Assembly (NCBI GenBank): GCA_031763025.1 | Contig: JASSKH010000030.1 | Coordinates: forward strand, 2,115,197-2,179,196 | Direction: 5' to 3' | Origin: Macrocystis pyrifera | Taxonomy: Eukaryota; Sar; Phaeophyceae; Laminariales; Laminariaceae | DNA length: 64,000 nt | In this document: positions 1-13,000 of the stretch, in pieces | Layout of the letters: the number at the start of each line of letters is the position of its first letter | How positions within the stretch are numbered: position 1 is the stretch's first letter | The notes under the pieces: model-generated | Told to the model about the DNA's origin: nothing | Databases searched by the model: none | What the model saw: only the letters and a program-made list of their open reading frames with translations | Program-made: the position numbers and the translations under genes

Positions 1-115
1 CCAAAACAATGTCGCCGGGAATGATGTCCCCCTTTCGCGGGCCGCGTCAGAGCCAGGGATCGACCAGCACCATCCCCTCCTGAAAAAAAAAATGCAATTA
101 TTGCAGATTTTTTCT

Positions 116-390
116 TCTCCCTCCTCCTCCTCCCTCTCCTCCTCCCCCTCATCCTCTTCTTCCTCCTCTTCCTCTTCCTCGTCCTCCTCTTCCTCCTCCT
201 CCTCCTCCTCTTCCTCCTCCTCCTCCTCCTCCTCCTCCTCGTCCTCCTCCTCGTCCTCCTCGTCCTCCTCCTCGTCCTCCTCGTCCTCGTCCTCCTCGTC
301 CTCCTCCTCGTCCTCCTCGTCCTCCTCCTCCTCCTCCTCCTCCTCCTCCTCCTCCTCCTCCTCCTCGCCCTCCTCCTCCTCTTCCTCCTC
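116..390. repeat. (TCC)n microsatellite with TCG interruptions
   Basis: About 275 bases of almost pure TCC trinucleotides, with scattered CTT and GTC variants. One frame reads as a poly-serine ORF, but that is a by-product of the repeat: there is no non-repetitive coding sequence on either side with matching composition. Confidence 0.95.
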
Positions 391-565
391 CGCTTTCCCC
401 GGCCGCCGCCGCCGCTTGCGGTTTGGGGCGATGTGTTCAAGCGCGCGAAACCCGGAGCTGTGCGTTGGACGTTGAGTGAGGCCGACTGTGTCCAGGGTGT
501 GTGTTGTGCGGTGTCCAAACCTGCGTCGTATGTGGAGTGCGCCACCCTCCCACCCCCCTCCGAGT

Positions 566-810
566 CGATTATTTCGACGCTGTCGTCCTTATGCAAGAAA
601 GTACGCCTCACAAGCTGTTCTTAGTGGGATGCAGTTCACCCCTCCGTGTGACTCGCCGAACACCTCATGGTGCTTCGCGTTTGGTGCACGCAATGCTTGC
701 TTAGTCGTTGAAAACCCAACGTGCTCCGTCCCGGCAGCGTAGGGATGCGGGGGTCTACGGTCTTACGAGTACGGCCATGCATGACATCGAGTACCCCCCC
801 CCCACACCCC
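566..810 (+). repeat. Family A dispersed repeat, copy A1 (3' part)
   Basis: Matches the 3' half of the family A consensus: the GCTCCGTCCCGG block, the GGGTCTACGGT block, then GGCCATGCATGA and the terminal GAGTAC at 789-794 followed by a C-run. The next copy (A2) begins within 35 bases, so the two are head to tail. No protein is encoded. Confidence 0.85.
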
Positions 811-826
811 CCCATATATATATGTA

Positions 827-1457
827 TGGGTTGGGTTGGTGTCGGTTGGCAACGACACTGTAAAACATGCCGCTCACTACGGGAGTTAGACATCCAGGGT
901 ACCGTTTTTTTTTTTTTTTTTTTTTTTTTTGGCGGTCGCCCACAGCTGGTCGTCTATTACGGGGGTCCATAGTTAACAGGACCTATGGTGTACATAAAAA
1001 ACTATATATTTGCAACAAAATTTGGTCCCGTTAACTATGGACCCCTGTAGTAGTTAGATCATTTGTGCGAAGTAAAGAACCTTTACTCTGCACAAGGGAA
1101 TTAATCGTATCACGTAGTGTTCAAGGTACGGCACCCAAGAGGCAGTTACATAGTACTCCCATTGCTGTCTCTGGAAGTGGCCGCACCGGAAATTAAACTA
1201 ACTCATTGAAGCTGTCATCCATATGCAAGTCCGCCTCACAAGCGGTTCTTAGTAGGATGCAGCTCACCCTTCATGCGACTCGCCGGACACCTCACGGCGC
1301 TTCGCGCTTGGTGCAAGCAATGTCTGCCTGGTCGGTGAAAACCCGACATGCTCCGCCCCGGCATTGTAGGGATGCGAGGGTCTATGGTCATACGACTACG
1401 GCCATGCATGAGATCGAGTACATCTCTCCTATCGAGTACACCCCCCCACCCCCCCAC
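827..1457 (+). repeat. Family A dispersed repeat, copy A2 (full length, interrupted)
   Basis: A near full-length family A unit. It starts at GGGTTGG with the GTCGGTTGGC motif, contains an internal poly-T run at about 905-930, the CACAAGGG and CTGTCTCTGGAAGTGG blocks, and ends in a doubled GAGTACA terminus before a C-rich run. It carries a family M insertion at 955-1052. The doubled terminus is shared exactly with the inverted copy at 28196-28730, so the two descend from the same recent source. Confidence 0.85.
955..1052. mobile_element. Family M palindromic MITE, copy M1
   Basis: Inverted ends TATTACGGGGGTCCATAGTT / AACTATGGACCCCTGTAGTA enclose about 50 AT-rich bases. It sits inside repeat A2. 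The uninterrupted equivalent at 28585-28600 reads, on the minus strand, GTCTAGTTAGATC, so the insertion duplicated a TA dinucleotide. It is non-coding and must have been moved in trans. Confidence 0.9.
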
Positions 1458-1826
1458 CGCGGTGCTGTTCGGATTGGGGACGCTCGGTCGATCGATCGAT
1501 GCCAAGTCAAGCCAGCCGCAATGAAAACTGTGTAAGCAGCGTGTGTGATACGACAAATGTGTGTGTGTTCTTTTTTCGTTTTTTACAAAGGAAGGTAACG
1601 ATTTTTCTTCGAATCTCGGACGCACAAAGCGTGTGTAAGGTCGACGGCTACACGTTCAACAGCAACCCATGGTGCACACGTTGCCTCTGCAAGAGAGAGA
1701 GTGCCCTCCCTCCGCCCCCGCCCCCACCCCCGCCCCCCCCCCCACGCCCCCCCCCTTACTCCTTTACCCCTCTCCTGCCTCCCGCCTCGTGCCCGCCCGT
1801 GTCGTTGGCTTTCCACTGCGCGCCAG

Positions 1827-4800
1827 GCTTTTGCTCTTACGGAGACTCAGGATACGGGCAAGCCCATAGAGGAGTCGGAGGGGGACATCGAAGACGCCGT
1901 GGGCTACCTGAGGTGCCCAATAATTGGCTGGTCTTCCCTTGGTCGATTGCTCTGATTGGCTAACCTGCTTCTGGCGTAATGGCACGGCATATAGGATTGG
2001 CGGCTTGTGCTCTCTCCACGCGAAAACAAGCACCTGGATTTTTTTTTTTTTTTGTTCGCGAAACCCTGACCAACTTTTTTTATGCGCTATATGTTGTCCT
2101 GAAAAAACACAACACTTATGTGAGTGAAAGTATCATATCTTCCTGCTGTATGTAACCGGTCAGATTTTGTTTTGGGCCCCAAAGACTGCGACAAATCCGT
2201 CCTACCTTGGGATGAGTCTTTGAAAAAAAAGAAGATCGAAAAAAAAACGTTTTTTTTCTTTCTGTTCCGCTGGTCCGTGCGGTGCTGCCCCCTTTTTAAT
2301 CGGTTGGTTGAACCCAGCCCCCGCCGACTGCACGGCATGTGCTGAGCGCCGGCTTGCGGGGGGACGGGGGGGGGGGGGTCCGTCCAGGAAAGGGTCGAGA
2401 GCTGGCTTGCAGGGTTGTTGTTGCGACGGTTCAAAAGCGCGGCATCGTTCCACTCCTCGAGCAGATGATCTTCCCACAGTTCATGCTCTAGGTCCTTCAC
2501 GGCAGATAGATCAGATAGATCATCTGGTCCTGATATGTATGATATGTACCATGATCTAGCTCATGTTGCCGGATGGACGCCGTATATAGAAACTGCGTTA
2601 TCTATCTATTGATTGTGTACTACACAGCCGCTGCGCAAAATTTCGTGGCGGCAGGTTAGAGTCTACTTATCTGCAGTAGATGTTCCCGACGTGTGCATCT
2701 TTGCAGCAGCTATTATATATCAGGTGTAATATATACGATGTTGTAACAGTTTCAGTGCGTTACATCGTTGTAACGGGGGTGGAAGGCGTTGCATTGCTGT
2801 AACCGGGGTGGAAGGCGTTACGGCGTTGTAAGAGCCGGCAGGGAGGCGTTGCTGCGATGGGGGTAGCGGATGTTTCCGATTGACAAGAGCTCCTCGACTG
2901 AATAGACCGAGGAAGGAACTACCCTATGTCGTTGAAATATCGTTCACTCGTGATGTACACATGCTTTTTCTACGATAGGCCACGGGATTGTTCCACAACT
3001 AGGATAGATCATCTCTGCAGACAGATATATCATGATCTAGCTATGTACAGATCATCTATGTGGTTCATCACCTGCCGTCATGTGAGGTTGCGCAGGATCT
3101 GCCCTATAGGGCAGATCCAACCCAGGAAACATGTGCTATCATAGATCATGCAGATTATTCGGGTCGCACCCGGCAACATGAGCTAGATTACACAAGATCG
3201 GGAATATATCTGCCTCGAAAGATCTACAGGTAAATATATCATTATGAAGTAGGAATTATCTCTCGGATCTGTCGAGCGTTTGAATCTTTGTTCGTCGGAT
3301 GAAGTTATGTTTTTTTTTTTTTTGTGACATCACCATTTTTTTGGGTGAGGTGCTGATAGTACAAATATGAATAGTAGTAATACAGTACTAGTGGTGCAGC
3401 CGTACCATAGTGTTGTAACGGCTGGACGGCGTTTCGCCATCGATTCAAACCCCTTCCATGCGGAGGGAGACCCGTCCCTCCCCCCTCCCACCCCTGGTGC
3501 TCCGTCCCGGCATTGTAGGGATGCGAGGGTCTATGGTCATACGACTACCGCCATGCATGATAATGAGTACACCCCACCCCTGGTCTGTGTATACCTGGTA
3601 TATATTGGTTGGGTTGGCGTCGGTTGGCGACGACGCTGTAAAACACGCCTCTCTCACTGCGTGAGCTAGACAGCCAGGGTACCGTCTTTTTTTTTTTTTT
3701 TTTTTTTGGCGGTTACCACAGCTGGCGTCGAGTTAGATAATTTTTGTGCGGGGAGAATCTCCACTCTGCACAAGGGGGATGATCGTATCACGTAGTGTGT
3801 ATGGTGAGGCACCCACGAGGCAGTTACATAGTAAACCCATTGCTGTCTCTGGAAGTAGCCACACCAGAAACTAAATCAATTCATTGATGCTGTCATCCAT
3901 ATGCAAGAAAATCCGCCTCTAAATCGGTTCTTGGTAGGATGCAGCTCACCCTTCATGCGACTCGCCCAACACCTCACGTTTCGCTTCGCGCTTGGTGCAA
4001 GCAATGTCTGCCTGGTCGGTGAAAATCCTACGTGCGCTCCGTCCCGGCATTGTAGGGATGCGAGGGTCTATGGTCATACGACTACGGCCATGCATGATAA
4101 TGAGTACCCCCCCCCCCCCCCCCCGCGCGCCTCGAGACAGGCGTACTACTGTATGTTAACCCTTTAAGTGCAGTGCTGCAGTCCCGCTCGGGGGAAAAAC
4201 CACTCCAGTTCTAAGCACTCTGTCCCCCAAACGGGACTGTGGTACTGTTAAAGGTTGAACATTTTTGAGGCTCCTCGTTCAAGGAGCTCTTTACCAAGCC
4301 CGGAATCTCATGGAAAAAAAACGTGATTGAGAGAAAAAAATCAAGCTTAACCCGACGAATATGCCCATGGCTTTTGCTTTGGTGCCTGGTGTGCTATTAC
4401 GGGGACCATAGTAAGTAGGACCTAATATTGTTAGTAATAACAGGTAAATATATAGGTTTTTATGTATACCATAGGTCCTGTTAACTATGGACCCCCGTAA
4501 TACTATTAATACAACGAATCGTAATGTTGGGTTAAGCTGAGGAGTCTCGCCAACAATTTATTACCCTCATCGTGGCGTGAAGAAGGGGACGGGGGAAGGG
4601 GGTGCTCGGGCCCGTGGACAGTGGTTTTTGTTTTGCCCTGGATCTTAAAGCTAGAACAACAGAAAGGTTTTGGCTGCTGACACTCCCCGATGCCATTAGT
4701 ATATGCGATACCCCCCGCCCGCCCCCCCCCCACCTGGTCGGTGAAAACCCGACGTGCTCCGTCCCGGCATTGTAGGGATGCTAGGGTCTATGGCCGTACG

Positions 4801-5340
4801 AGTACGGCCATGCATGACGTAAGGCGTCTTTTGTTACGTGTAAGAACGATGCTCCGTCTCAAATGGGGTCCATAGTTAATGGGACCAAATTTTGTTAGTA
4901 AAAATAGGTAAATATATAGGTTTTTATGTATACCATAGGTCCTGTTAACTATGGACCCCCCCCGTAATAGTGCAAGCAGCAATTGAGTACGCCCCTCGTG
5001 CCCCCCCCCCCCCCCCCCCCAACCTCCTCCCCCTGCCTCCCCTCACCATCTAAACCACCGGCAGGTTCTATGCGGGCCTTGCGGAAGGCCTGGACGAGGA
5101 AGCCCCCGAGCAGTTGGTGACGCCTACTTACAACAAGAACTTCCGAACCAGGGTGGTCCGGGAGCCTATCGGGGTGGTCGGTGCCATCACCCCCTGGAAC
5201 TACCCCCTGTGCACCGCTGTCCTTAAGGTGGCGGCCGCCCTGGCTGCGGGCTGCACCGTCGTCCTGTACGTTCAAGGGGGATTTTTTTTTTTTTTTTTTT
5301 TTTTCAGGGGGACGTTTTTTGTTTTTTTTTTTTTTTTTTT

Positions 5341-5374
<34 letters not shown>

Positions 5375-7811
5375 CTCGTTTTCTTACAAATCTTCTCATT
5401 CTTTGCTTCGTTTTTAGTTTAGTTTTTAGTTTTGTTTTTAGTTTTGTTTTTGTTTGTTTTTGTTTGTTTTGTTTGTTTTGCTTGTTTTGTTTGTTTTGTT
5501 TGTTTTGTTTGTTTGTTTTGTTTTGTTTGTGTTTGTTTGTGTTTGTTTGGTTTGTGTTTGTTTGTGTGTGTTTGTTGGTGTGTGTTTGTTTGTTTGTTTG
5601 TTTGGGTTTGTTTGTTTGCTTGCTTCTATCCCTTCTTTGTCTTGACTGCTCGTTCTTTTTCGTTTTTCTCCCTCCCTTCTTCGTTTCTTCTTTTTTTCTT
5701 TTTTTTTTTTCTTCTTTTTTTTTCTTTCTTGTTGTTCATTTCGTTCTCTTTTGCTCTTTTTTTTCTGTTTTTTTCCTTTTTACTTGGTTTGTCTTTTGAG
5801 CGAACGCACGACTCATAATTCCCAGGGTGCAGGGAGTTTTGGCATGCCTAAACACGTGTGTGTTTGTCGTGCACACAGCGTAAGATAGTAGCAGTTCTTG
5901 AAATCGTTTGACTATTACTATCTACTGCTGTGTGTTTTTTTTTTCCCGATTCTAATTTCAGGTGTAACCGTGCCTTACTACGAAGTACGTGCAGCTCATT
6001 AAGAAGAGGCCAATAGACTACTATAAGTAGTATACGACATATACAAGGTTAAGGTTTCCTTTCGGACGCATTCGGACGTGGGGCGACGAGGTGACGCAAG
6101 CTAAAATCCGACGGCGTTTCGCGCAGCTGAAAAAAAAAAACGAAAGGCCCACCAGGCGTTGATAAGCCTGGAAGTCTACACAGCCCAAAAAACGAAAAGA
6201 CATCACGACCAGCGAAAATCAATCGCTTCATAAATATATATATACAATGATGTGGCAGGTGTTCCATTGAGGCATTTACTTGGGCTCAATGCATCACTCG
6301 CAGTGTTTTTGGTTAGGGCCCGTCTTGTCGAGGACTTTCGGTTCTTTCAATTTGACTTGATTTTTTTTTTTCTAATTTAATTTTAAGGGCCCATCTTATC
6401 GAGGACTTTCGGTTCTTTCAATTTGACTTGATTTTTTTTTTTTCTAATTTAATTTTAAGGGCCCATCTTATCGAGGACTTTCGGTTCTTTCAATTTGACT
6501 TGATTTTTTTTTTTCTAATTTAATTTTAAGGGCCCATCTTATCGAGGACTTTCGGTTCTTTCAATTTGACTTGATTTTTTTTTTTTCTAATTTAATTTAA
6601 GGGCCCATCTTATCGAGGACTTTCGGTTCTTTCAATTTGACTTGACTTTTTTTTTTCTAATTTAATTTTAAGGGCCCATCTTATCGAGGACTTTCGGTTC
6701 TTTCAATTTGACTTGACTTTTTTTTTTTCTAATTTAATTTTAAGGGCCCATCTTATCGAGGACTTTCGGTTCTTTCAATTTGACTTGATTTTTTTTTTTT
6801 CTAATTTAATTTAAGGGCCCATCTTATCGAGGACTTTCGGTTCTTTCAATTTGACTTGATTTTTTTTTTTTCTAATTTAATTTTAAGGGCCCATCTTATC
6901 GAGGACTTTCGGTTCTATCAATTTGACTTGACTTTTTTTTTTTCTAATTTAATTTTAAGGGCCCATCTTATCGAGGACTTTCGGTTCTTTCAATTTGACT
7001 TGATTTTTTTTTTTTCTAATTTAATTTAAGGGCCCATCTTATCGAGGACTTTCGGTTCTTTCAATTTGACTTGATTTTTTTTTTTCTAATTTAATTTTAA
7101 GGGCCCATCTTATCGAGGACTTTCGGTTCTTTCAATTTGACTTGACTTTTTTTTTTTCTAATTTAATTTTATGGGCCCATCTTATCGAGGACTTTCGGTT
7201 CTTTCAACTTGACCTGATTTTTTTTTTTTTCTAATTTAATTTGCATCTGATTGAACGAAAATTTAGTGTTCCCCGTTAAGATGGGCTCTTACCCCCTCTT
7301 GGGACTGCAGTCTCGTCCCTGAAAATAAGAACACTTTCTATATTAATGTGATATCAAACCGTTCCTTATGTATAGGGACAGTATGGTATGCAGTAGGAAT
7401 TGTGACCAGATTTAGGTGCATGTACAGCCAGCGCACTATTCACGCCAAAATGTGTTGAGCTCCGTGGTCCCCTGTTAGGGCTTCGGATGTTGGGGGAGAA
7501 TTGACGACGACAACGGCAACGACCCCCCTGTGACAATGGTTGGCGGATGATACAAGGGTTGGTGTTTTTTTTCGAGTTACGGAAAGGCAACGGGCGTCGT
7601 ACGGGGCGTGGGCGCGACACACGGCCCTTAACCTTGACTCGTGCTGCTGGACGCGCTCATGCGCTCACTCTGCTCGTAGACGATTGACTACACCAAACTT
7701 ATCATTGATTTTGGTCGCCATCCCCTATCCCTTTGGAGGAGTCCCAAAAGGCGTTTTTTTTTGTTTATTTACTTTTTTTTCCCGGTGGGAGTGTGGGGCG
7801 GTGGGGGCGTG

Positions 7812-7844
<33 letters not shown>

Positions 7845-8367
7845 GGGGGGGAGGGTGCTCATTATCATGCATGGCCGTAGTCGTATGACCATAGACTCTC
7901 GCGTCCCTACAATGTCGGGACGGAGCACGTCAGGTTTTCACCGACCTCGCAGACATTGCTTGCACCAGGCTTTGCGAAGCGCCGTGAGGTGGTGGGCGAG
8001 TCGCGTGAAAAGGGTAACTGCATCCTACTAAGAACTGCTTTAGAGGCGGGTTTTTCTTGCACGTGCGGGGGGATAGGGGCTATAGGTCGTGGCCGAAGGT
8101 TGGTTTCGTTCGGTGTACGTACGATGACTTCCTGCTTTCGCGTGAAGCCGTTCGGAGATAAATGCACCCACGCTTTGGGGGCAAAAGCTCCTTGGAAACG
8201 AGTAGTGTTGTAAAAGATGTTGCTGTGCAAGAGGGATTTAAAACGCTATGTTCACACCACTGCCGAAACTCGATGTCCCTCTTTTCCATCCCCGATGTGC
8301 CCACTCCGTCTCGAAAGGGATGCGCAGTCAATGGTCTAATGACTAAGGCAAGCAACAAATGAGTACG

Positions 8368-8449
<82 letters not shown>

Positions 8450-9960
8450 ACGTTCCCCGTCCCTGCGTTGTAGGGATACGAGGGTCTATGGGCCATACAA
8501 CCACGGCCATGCATGATATCGAGTACACACCCCCCTCCCTCCCTCTCCCCCCCCCCCCCCCCCCCCGCCCACCTCCCCGCAAAAACACGTGTGTTCCAGC
8601 TTCAAGGGCGCCGGGTTCATCATCCCCTTGTTTGGACCCAGGAAGTATATAAACCCGTCGAGTAAGAGTGATACTATGTATACGTGAGGCCCACTCTTTT
8701 CAAGCCACATCGGCGTTAACCCACATTTTTTTAATCTCTTCCGCGCCTGCCCCCCCCCCCCCCTCCCGCCTTCCACCCCTTTCCCCCCTTTTGACGCTTA
8801 GGAAACCCTCGGAGCTTGCCCCTTCTACCTGCCTTCGGCTGGCGGGGCTTGCGGAGGCCGCGGGATTCCCGGCGGGAGCGCTGAATGTCGTCACCGGGGA
8901 GGGTTTCCCAACGGGAGACGCGTTATCGAAACACCCGGGGCTGGACAAAGTTTCGTTCACCGGGTCGGTTGCCACGGGTCAAAGGTAAGGGAAAGCTATA
9001 TACGTCACACCCTGGATGGTAGACAGTAGGACTGTTGATAGTGTTGCATGAGTAGACAGTAGCGATATTGATGTTGTGTCATTGAGTAGGCAACAGGACT
9101 AATGGTATTGTGTATGAGTGTGCATGAGCAGACAGTAGGGCTGTTGATATTGTGTATGAATAGGCAATAGGATTATTGACGTTGTGTCATTGAGTAGACC
9201 ATATGACTATTGGTGTTGTGTATGGTTGTATGAGTAGACAGTAGGACTGTTGATAGTGCGTTTGAGTAGACATTTGGATTATTGATGATGTATCACTGAG
9301 TAGACCATATGACTAATGGTATTGTGTATGTATGACTAGACAATAGGACTGTTGATAGTGCGTTTGAGTAGACAATAGGATTATTGATGTTGTGTCATTG
9401 AGTAGACAATAGGACTGTTGGTAGTGTGTATGAGTGTATGAGTAGACAATAAGACTGTTGATATTGTGTTTGAGCAGACAGTATGATTATTGCTGTTGTG
9501 GCTAGGACTATTGGTGTCGTGTGTGAGTGTATGAGTAGACAATAGGACTGTTGATATTGTGTTTGAGCAGACAGTATGATTGTCGGTGTTGTGTCATTGA
9601 GTAGACAGTAGGACTAATGGTATTATGTATGAGTGTATGAGTAGACAGTAGGAGTGTTGATATGGTGTATGAGCAGACAATAGGATTATTGATGTTGTGT
9701 CTGAGTAGACAACAAGACTATTAATAATAGTGATATTGTGTATGAGTGTATGAGTATACAATAGGACTGTTGATATCGTGTATGAGTAGACAATAGGGCT
9801 ACTCGTATTGGCAGGGGGGGGGCAAGGGGAAAGTAGAAAGTACGAGGGGGCCAGCCATGTGTCCGGGCGAGGCGCCATTTGATGACCACGGTAAGCATAC
9901 ACGAAGCAGTGTTGAGGATAAGGTCGCTGGGAGATGGCGGGGGGGGAGGGAAAGGGTGGG

Positions 9961-10004
<44 letters not shown>

Positions 10005-13000
10005 TTCTCCAAACAGGAGAAGCACTGCCACGCCGCACGGGGACCCGCGGCCGATGCTCCCATCATCTCCCGCGCCGCGGTTCCCGTCATGTGCTGCGAC
10101 TGACTATAGAATCACCCACTGATTCCCACCTTATCCTATTGATACGACTGAATCTCAACCATCTCCTACGACTGCCCCCCCCATCACGTCCTGCGACTGA
10201 CTGGGCGAGGCGTGCTAGGCACCCGCCCGCCCTTCCCCTACCCCCGCCCGCCCCCATTACCATCTCACCCCCCCCCCCCGCCCGCTACACACCTCACCCC
10301 CCTCCCCCTCCCCCTCCCAACCCCCCCCCCCCCCCCCCCCCCCCCCGCACCCCCACTCCCCCCCCAGCCTCCCCCTCCGTCTCGAAAGGGATGCGTGGTC
10401 AATGGTCAAATGAGTAAGGCAAACAACTCACGAGTACTCCCCCCACCCTATCCCCCATCCATCGGGGCGCGTGCTTAAATCTGATTGGTCAAGGGTTATG
10501 GAAGCCGCGGCTAAGGCCGGGCCCACGGACGTGCACCTCGAGCTCGGAGGCAAGAGCTCCATGATCGTTTTCGATGACGTTGAAGATGTTAGAGCTACCG
10601 TCGATTGGGCGTGCGTAGGGATTTTCTCTCCAACTCCGGCCAGATCTGCAGGTGCGCTTTGTTCGTTTGTAGGTTTTTTGAAGTTAGAAAGAGAGATCGG
10701 GTGCGGGGGGGAGGGGGGGGGAAAGGAGGAGAGGGGTGGGGGGAGACCCCTTATGTTTTGTTGCAGGTAGGTTTTTGTATGTTGTAAGGGTGAGAGGGAT
10801 CAGGCGGAAAGGAGGGGGGGGGCGGGGAGGGGGGTAGAGGGATGGGAGGGGGGAGAATATGTGAGAGAGGGACGGCGGGGGGGGGGGGGGGGGGGGTAGG
10901 GGAGTGGGAGTGGGAGGAGGAAGAGATTGGGCGGGGCGTCTTACAACAAAAAATACGCTTTCGGGCGTTGCTTTGGCTCCTTTTCGACGGCGATACAAGC
11001 AGGGTGAATTTTGTTTTTTTTTTTCGAGCTTGCTATATATGTACCTGGTGATTTTTCTAGTGGTGGGTTCGCTGCCTATATATGGCATACCTATTTGGTA
11101 GTTTCAATTTTCTTTGTTCCCGTGGTTGTCATACGTACCTTGCCTGTGATTGGTGGGGCCACCTTGAGGTGAGGGAGCAAGCAGAACGTACGTTATGGTA
11201 ATTTCCTTTTTGTTTTTGTTGTGTTTGTTTTTGTCCACTTTTACGAGTATTTATTATTTTATTTGTAAATTTTTGTGCTGCCCCGATTTTGATCGTGTGT
11301 GAATATGATGTTATCAACACGCCTTTGTTTCTTGTTTCCGCCTGCCTCATGCACTCACGCACTTTCCTATAAACTTCTTTCTGTTGCCAGTGCTACATCC
11401 CGCCTGTTGGTGCAGTCCAAGATCTACGACGAGGTCGTAGGCGCCATCATAGAACGAGCATCCCGCGTCTCTGTAGGAAACCCCCTGAGGAGGGGACCGG
11501 ACGCGCCCGGCCCCTGCATGGGCCCCCTGATCAGCGCCACGCAGAGGGACAAGGTGCAAGGCTTCGTCCAGCGGGTGAGGATGAGTAAATAGGGCGACAG
11601 GTTTTTCTCAGCGAGCGTACCCTTGCCTTCCCCACTTGTCCTCTTCGATGCACCGCTTGTGGAGCTGGAGATAAACAACACCTGGTGGTAGGGAGTAGAA
11701 ATGACGAACACAGCTACTTTTTAATTTATTTTTTCGCCTCTGAATCATACGCGATATGCAGGCGGTGGAGGGAGGGGAGGACGGAGGACACCTCTCCCCT
11801 ATATTTTATACCTGGTATACATAGGTTGGATTCGCGTCGGTTGGCGACGACGCTGTAAAACACGCCTCACTGCGTGAGCTAGACATCCAGGGTACCGTGT
11901 TTTTTTTTTTTTTTTTGCGGTCACGACGGCTGGCGGTCGAGTTGGATATCTGTTGTGCGGGGAAAACCTTAATTCCGCGAAAGGGGGACGATCGTATCTC
12001 GTAGTGTGTATATGGTAAGGCACCCTCGAGGCAAGTTACATAGTAGACTCATTGCTGTCTCTGGAAGTGGCCACACCAGAAAACAAATCAATTCATTGAC
12101 GCTGTCATCCATTCGCGAGAAAATCCGCCTCAAAGGCGGTTCTTAGTAGAATGAAGCTCACTACCTACCCTACAAGAACAGGGTAACAGACACAGTAAAT
12201 TTCGTACTGGCATAAAATTACTCCACCCCGCCTCAAGCCCGTTGTTTTCGGAGATTTTGTTTTTTGTCCAGAATTTGCAGACTTGTGAAATTCGTGAAAT
12301 TTTTGTCAAGATACGGAAGCGTTCAGTCACGATTTGCGAATTTCAACGTAGGGAAAAATATCCGGACAGGTAAAAACTTCACCTATTTGGAAAACAAAAT
12401 CAAACTTGCATTAAAATAAAGTAAAAAAAATTGAAATCGGGAAATTCTGAAACAAAAACTCCCCGGTATCAACGACCCTCAACATTCCGTCTGGTACATG
12501 AACTGACCATGTTTGCGCCAAACAGGCGGTGGCGGGAGGAGCGACAGTTCTCTACGGGGGGAGCATCCCTTCGGACGAGGACGCTAACGCCTCCGGCAGG
12601 AAACCTGGGGTGGGATACTACGTGTCCCCTACTATTTTGGCCGGAGCTGCCGACGGGGACGAGGCGTGGGAGGCAGAGATTTTTGGGCCGGTGGGTGTCA
12701 ACATTTAATATGATGATACCTGGTACCAGTTTTTTCTTCGCAAGCTCCAGAGCTGATAGATGTAGCCTGTCTTCATTGTGACCCCAGCCTAGATTTTTTT
12801 TTTGAAATGCGCGGGGAACATACAGTAACATCCAGAACCCTAACCCTAACCCTAATTCTTTCTTACTACAAATGCCCACCCCCGACATAGTGTGCGTGCG
12901 CTGGTGGAAGCTGTAGATGCGTTTTGTTAGATACCACTCCGGCCGTTTGGACTGCGTGGATCTCCGGCTTCGCACCCGGCTCAGAAAGCCCCCCCCCTGC

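Larger units (their letters stand above)
1..1826. other. Left flank upstream of first recognised ALDH exon
   Basis: No exon could be recognised here, although the aldehyde dehydrogenase that begins at 1827 still lacks roughly its first 70-80 residues. The stretch holds a TCC microsatellite, two family A repeats in head-to-tail order, one family M insertion, and a strongly C-rich tract (about 1700-1800) leading to the 3' splice site at 1826. The missing N-terminal exon or exons are either left of the window or too short and diverged to see. Confidence 0.5.

Noticed and set aside
1-60. Minus-strand KGDIIPGDIVL-like peptide suggesting a P-type ATPase exon
   Set aside because: Only about ten residues match, an in-frame stop (TGA) lies just upstream, no splice site fits, and the window edge cuts it. 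Not reportable as a gene.
92-475. Poly-serine ORF
   Set aside because: Produced by the TCC microsatellite; no supporting coding sequence.
1499-1700. Possible upstream ALDH exon (VDGYTFNSNPWCTRC)
   Set aside because: Does not resemble the aldehyde dehydrogenase N-terminus and its junction phase to exon 1 cannot be shown.
2087-2500. Minus-strand ORF with [17 protein letters not shown]
   Set aside because: Looks protein-like for about 40 residues but runs into homopolymer-derived proline, with no phase-matched neighbour; kept out for lack of support.
6314-7246. CRISPR-like regular repeats
   Set aside because: The 72-bp units are contiguous, without unique spacers, in a eukaryotic intron; a plain tandem satellite.
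12838-12855. Chromosome end at the CCCTAA repeats
   Set aside because: Only three units, inside an intron of a gene that continues on both sides.
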